This document shows positions 5,915 to 7,094 of a DNA stretch of 7,094 nucleotides, piece by piece. The notes below the pieces were generated by a model, which saw only the letters and a list, made by a program, of their open reading frames with translations, was not told the origin of the DNA and did not search any database. The stretch comes from Chryseobacterium sp. (lineage in GTDB: Bacteria; Bacteroidota; Bacteroidia; Flavobacteriales; Weeksellaceae): positions 1 through 7,094 of the forward strand of contig QFQW01000123.1 in NCBI GenBank assembly GCA_003248755.1, written 5' to 3'. Numbering within the stretch: position 1 is the stretch's first letter; each line of letters starts with the position of its first letter. Both the position numbers and the translations under genes were made by a program.

Positions 5915-6865
5915 TTAAGCTTTTATCAATCCTAATTCTATTAATCTTTCTCTTAAAAACTCACCTGCAGTTGCATCTGGATACAATTTCGGGTTGTTTT
6001 CACCTACACAATTTTCTAGCGCAGCAAGTGACATATTACTCACAGGATGCATAAAAAACGGAATCGAATATCTAGAAGTTCCCCACAATTCTCTTGGCGG
6101 ATTTACCACTCGGTGAATCGTAGATTTCAGTTTGTTGTTAGTATGTCTTGATAACATATCACCAACGTTAATCATCAACTCGTCTGGTTCTGCAATCGCA
6201 TCAATCCATTCACCATTATGATTTTGAACCTGAAGACCCTTTCCTTGAGAGCCCATCAAAAGAGTAATCAAATTAATATCTCCGTGAGCTGCTGCCCTTA
6301 CCGCATCATCTGGTTCTTCAGTAATCGGCGGATAATGAATGGGTCTCAAAATAGAATTTCCTTCAGCAATTTTATCATCAAAATAAAACTCGTCCAGACC
6401 AAGATACAAAGCTAAAGCTCTCAAAACATATTTCCCTGTTTTTTCAAGCATCTGGTAAGTTTCCTTACCCACCTCGTTAAACTTCGGAAGTTCTTCAACG
6501 ATTACGTTGTCAGGATATTCGCTTTTGTATTTTGAATCATCCGAAACATACTGTCCGAAATGCCAAAATTCTTTCAAATCTCCTTTTTTAAATCCTTTTG
6601 CGGTTTCTTTTCCGAAACCTACATAACCTCTTTGTCCTCCAATTCCGGGAATCTCATACTTTTGCTTGGTTTCCACAGGGAGCTCAAAAAAGTTTTTAAC
6701 CTCTCCATACAATTCACTCACAAGCTTATCATCAAGAAAATGTCCTTTCAAGGCAACAAAACCAATTTCTTCGTAAGCTTTTCCGATTTCATTTACAAAT
6801 TTCTGTTTGCGTTCCGGGTTGTCCGAAAGGAAATCACGCAGGTCTACACTAGGTATTTTATCCAT
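5915..6865 (-). CDS. 2-oxoglutarate/Fe(II)-type oxygenase, isopenicillin N synthase superfamily
   Basis: This is a non-haem iron oxygenase; the superfamily oxidises small molecules, mostly with 2-oxoglutarate as co-substrate. The substrate here cannot be told. The product has 316 residues from ATG 6865. The N-terminal DIOX_N-type region (about 4-110) starts IPSVDLRDF and contains GFVALKGH and FFELPVETKQKYE. The jelly-roll core holds the iron ligands H194 and D196 (AAHGDINLITLL) and H251 (STIHRVVNPP), with R265-x-S267 (RYSIPFF), the usual 2-oxoglutarate carboxylate anchor. A GTG at 6895 in the same frame lies upstream of the -7 box and so outside the likely transcript, which favours ATG 6865. 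There is no biosynthetic cluster around it, and antibiotic synthesis should not be inferred from the superfamily name. It is convergent with tyrS and divergent from an esterase gene. Confidence 0.93.
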   Translation of the reverse strand: MDKIPSVDLRDFLSDNPERKQKFVNEIGKAYEEIGFVALKGHFLDDKLVSELYGEVKNFFELPVETKQKYEIPGIGGQRGYVGFGKETAKGFKKGDLKEFWHFGQYVSDDSKYKSEYPDNVIVEELPKFNEVGKETYQMLEKTGKYVLRALALYLGLDEFYFDDKIAEGNSILRPIHYPPITEEPDDAVRAAAHGDINLITLLMGSQGKGLQVQNHNGEWIDAIAEPDELMINVGDMLSRHTNNKLKSTIHRVVNPPRELWGTSRYSIPFFMHPVSNMSLAALENCVGENNPKLYPDATAGEFLRERLIELGLIKA

Positions 6866-6884
6866 TTTAGAAATTTTAGTGCCG

Positions 6885-6914
6885 TAAAAATACACTTTTT
6901 ATAGTAACACAAAA
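6885..6914 (-). promoter_or_regulatory. oxygenase promoter with both -33 and -7 boxes
   Basis: On the minus strand TTTTG (6914-6910) is followed after exactly 17 bp by TATTTTTA (6892-6885). This fits the Bacteroidota pattern of TTG, about 17-19 bp, TAnnTTTG, with one mismatch at the last base. Transcription would start near 6880, leaving a leader of about 14 nt before ATG 6865. Confidence 0.65.
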
Positions 6915-6955
6915 GGTATTGATAAAAACTATTCCAGATTCTGAACTCTGTTATT

Positions 6956-6963
6956 TATCTTTG
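6956..6963 (+). promoter_or_regulatory. -7 promoter box of the alpha/beta hydrolase gene
   Basis: TATCTTTG is an exact TAnnTTTG match ending 4 bases before ATG 6968, so the message would be nearly leaderless. No good -33 TTG is at 17-19 bp. The layout closely resembles that of mnmE. Confidence 0.5.
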
Positions 6964-6967
6964 CAAA

Positions 6968-7094
6968 ATGGAATTACAATACCTCGTAAGAGAACCTCAA
7001 AATATTACATCAGAAACGCCCATTTTATTTATGCTTCACGGTTATGGAAGCAACGAAGAAGATCTTTTCAGTTTTGTCCCGACTTTGCCAGAAG
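6968..7094 (+). CDS. phospholipase/carboxylesterase-type alpha/beta hydrolase, N-terminal fragment
   Basis: Only the first 42 codons are inside the window; the gene continues past the right edge. The peptide MELQYLVREP.. leads into PILFMLHGYGSNEEDLFSF, typical of the first core strand and oxyanion-hole loop (LHGYGSNEEDL, H24-G25) of the serine esterase family that includes bacterial YpfH-like carboxylesterases. The nucleophile GxSxG and the Asp/His of the triad lie outside the window, so activity cannot be judged. ATG 6968 follows a promoter box and gives the usual short lead before the first strand. No signal peptide is visible, so it is probably cytoplasmic. Confidence 0.85.
   Translation, partial: MELQYLVREPQNITSETPILFMLHGYGSNEEDLFSFVPTLPE

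Noticed and set aside
5915..6865. Antibiotic (beta-lactam) biosynthesis gene
   Set aside because: The superfamily name reflects fold and iron-binding motifs only. No peptide synthetase or other pathway gene is nearby, and such oxygenases are common in ordinary genomes.

Overview
The window looks like chromosomal DNA from a flavobacterium of the Chryseobacterium/Elizabethkingia type (Bacteroidota). This is inferred from three things. The base composition is AT-rich. Nearly every gene start is preceded by the Bacteroidota -7 promoter box TAnnTTTG (TATCTTTG, TATTTTTG, TATATTTG) rather than by a good Shine-Dalgarno sequence. Secreted proteins carry signal peptides ending in '..SQ' and a C-terminal repeat module typical of this group. 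No mobile element, CRISPR array, rRNA or tRNA is visible.

Layout from left to right. Positions 1-108 are an AT-rich non-coding stretch holding a 14-bp direct repeat and a possible promoter reading out of the left edge. Positions 109-1494 (minus) are mnmE, the tRNA wobble-uridine modification GTPase. Positions 1522-1904 (minus) are an HxlR-family regulator broken by a one-base deletion. Positions 2022-2541 (plus, divergent) are a flavodoxin-fold NAD(P)H oxidoreductase of the KefF/quinone-reductase type, broken by a one-base insertion and an amber codon in place of a tryptophan. Between these two broken genes lie two promoter boxes flanking an inverted repeat that has the place and shape of an HxlR operator. 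A hairpin at 2563-2593 separates the oxidoreductase from a convergent two-gene minus-strand operon (4340 to 2620). That operon encodes two exported proteins that share a repeated module of about 55 residues. Positions 4551-5843 (plus) are tyrS, tyrosyl-tRNA synthetase. A bidirectional terminator at 5863-5895 separates it from a minus-strand 2-oxoglutarate/Fe(II) oxygenase of the isopenicillin N synthase superfamily (6865 to 5915). Divergent from that gene, a phospholipase/carboxylesterase-type alpha/beta hydrolase starts at 6968 and runs off the right edge.

Functionally this is mostly a housekeeping neighbourhood (mnmE and tyrS, both serving tRNA) with accessory units between. The most informative parts are the regulator-operator-oxidoreductase triad, in which both genes are damaged but the putative operator remains, and the exported module-repeat operon, whose function I cannot name. 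Two start codons suggested by simple open-frame extension (GTG at 6895, TTG at 3165) are better moved to internal ATGs at 6865 and 3153. I see no convincing new defence, mobile or biosynthetic system here.
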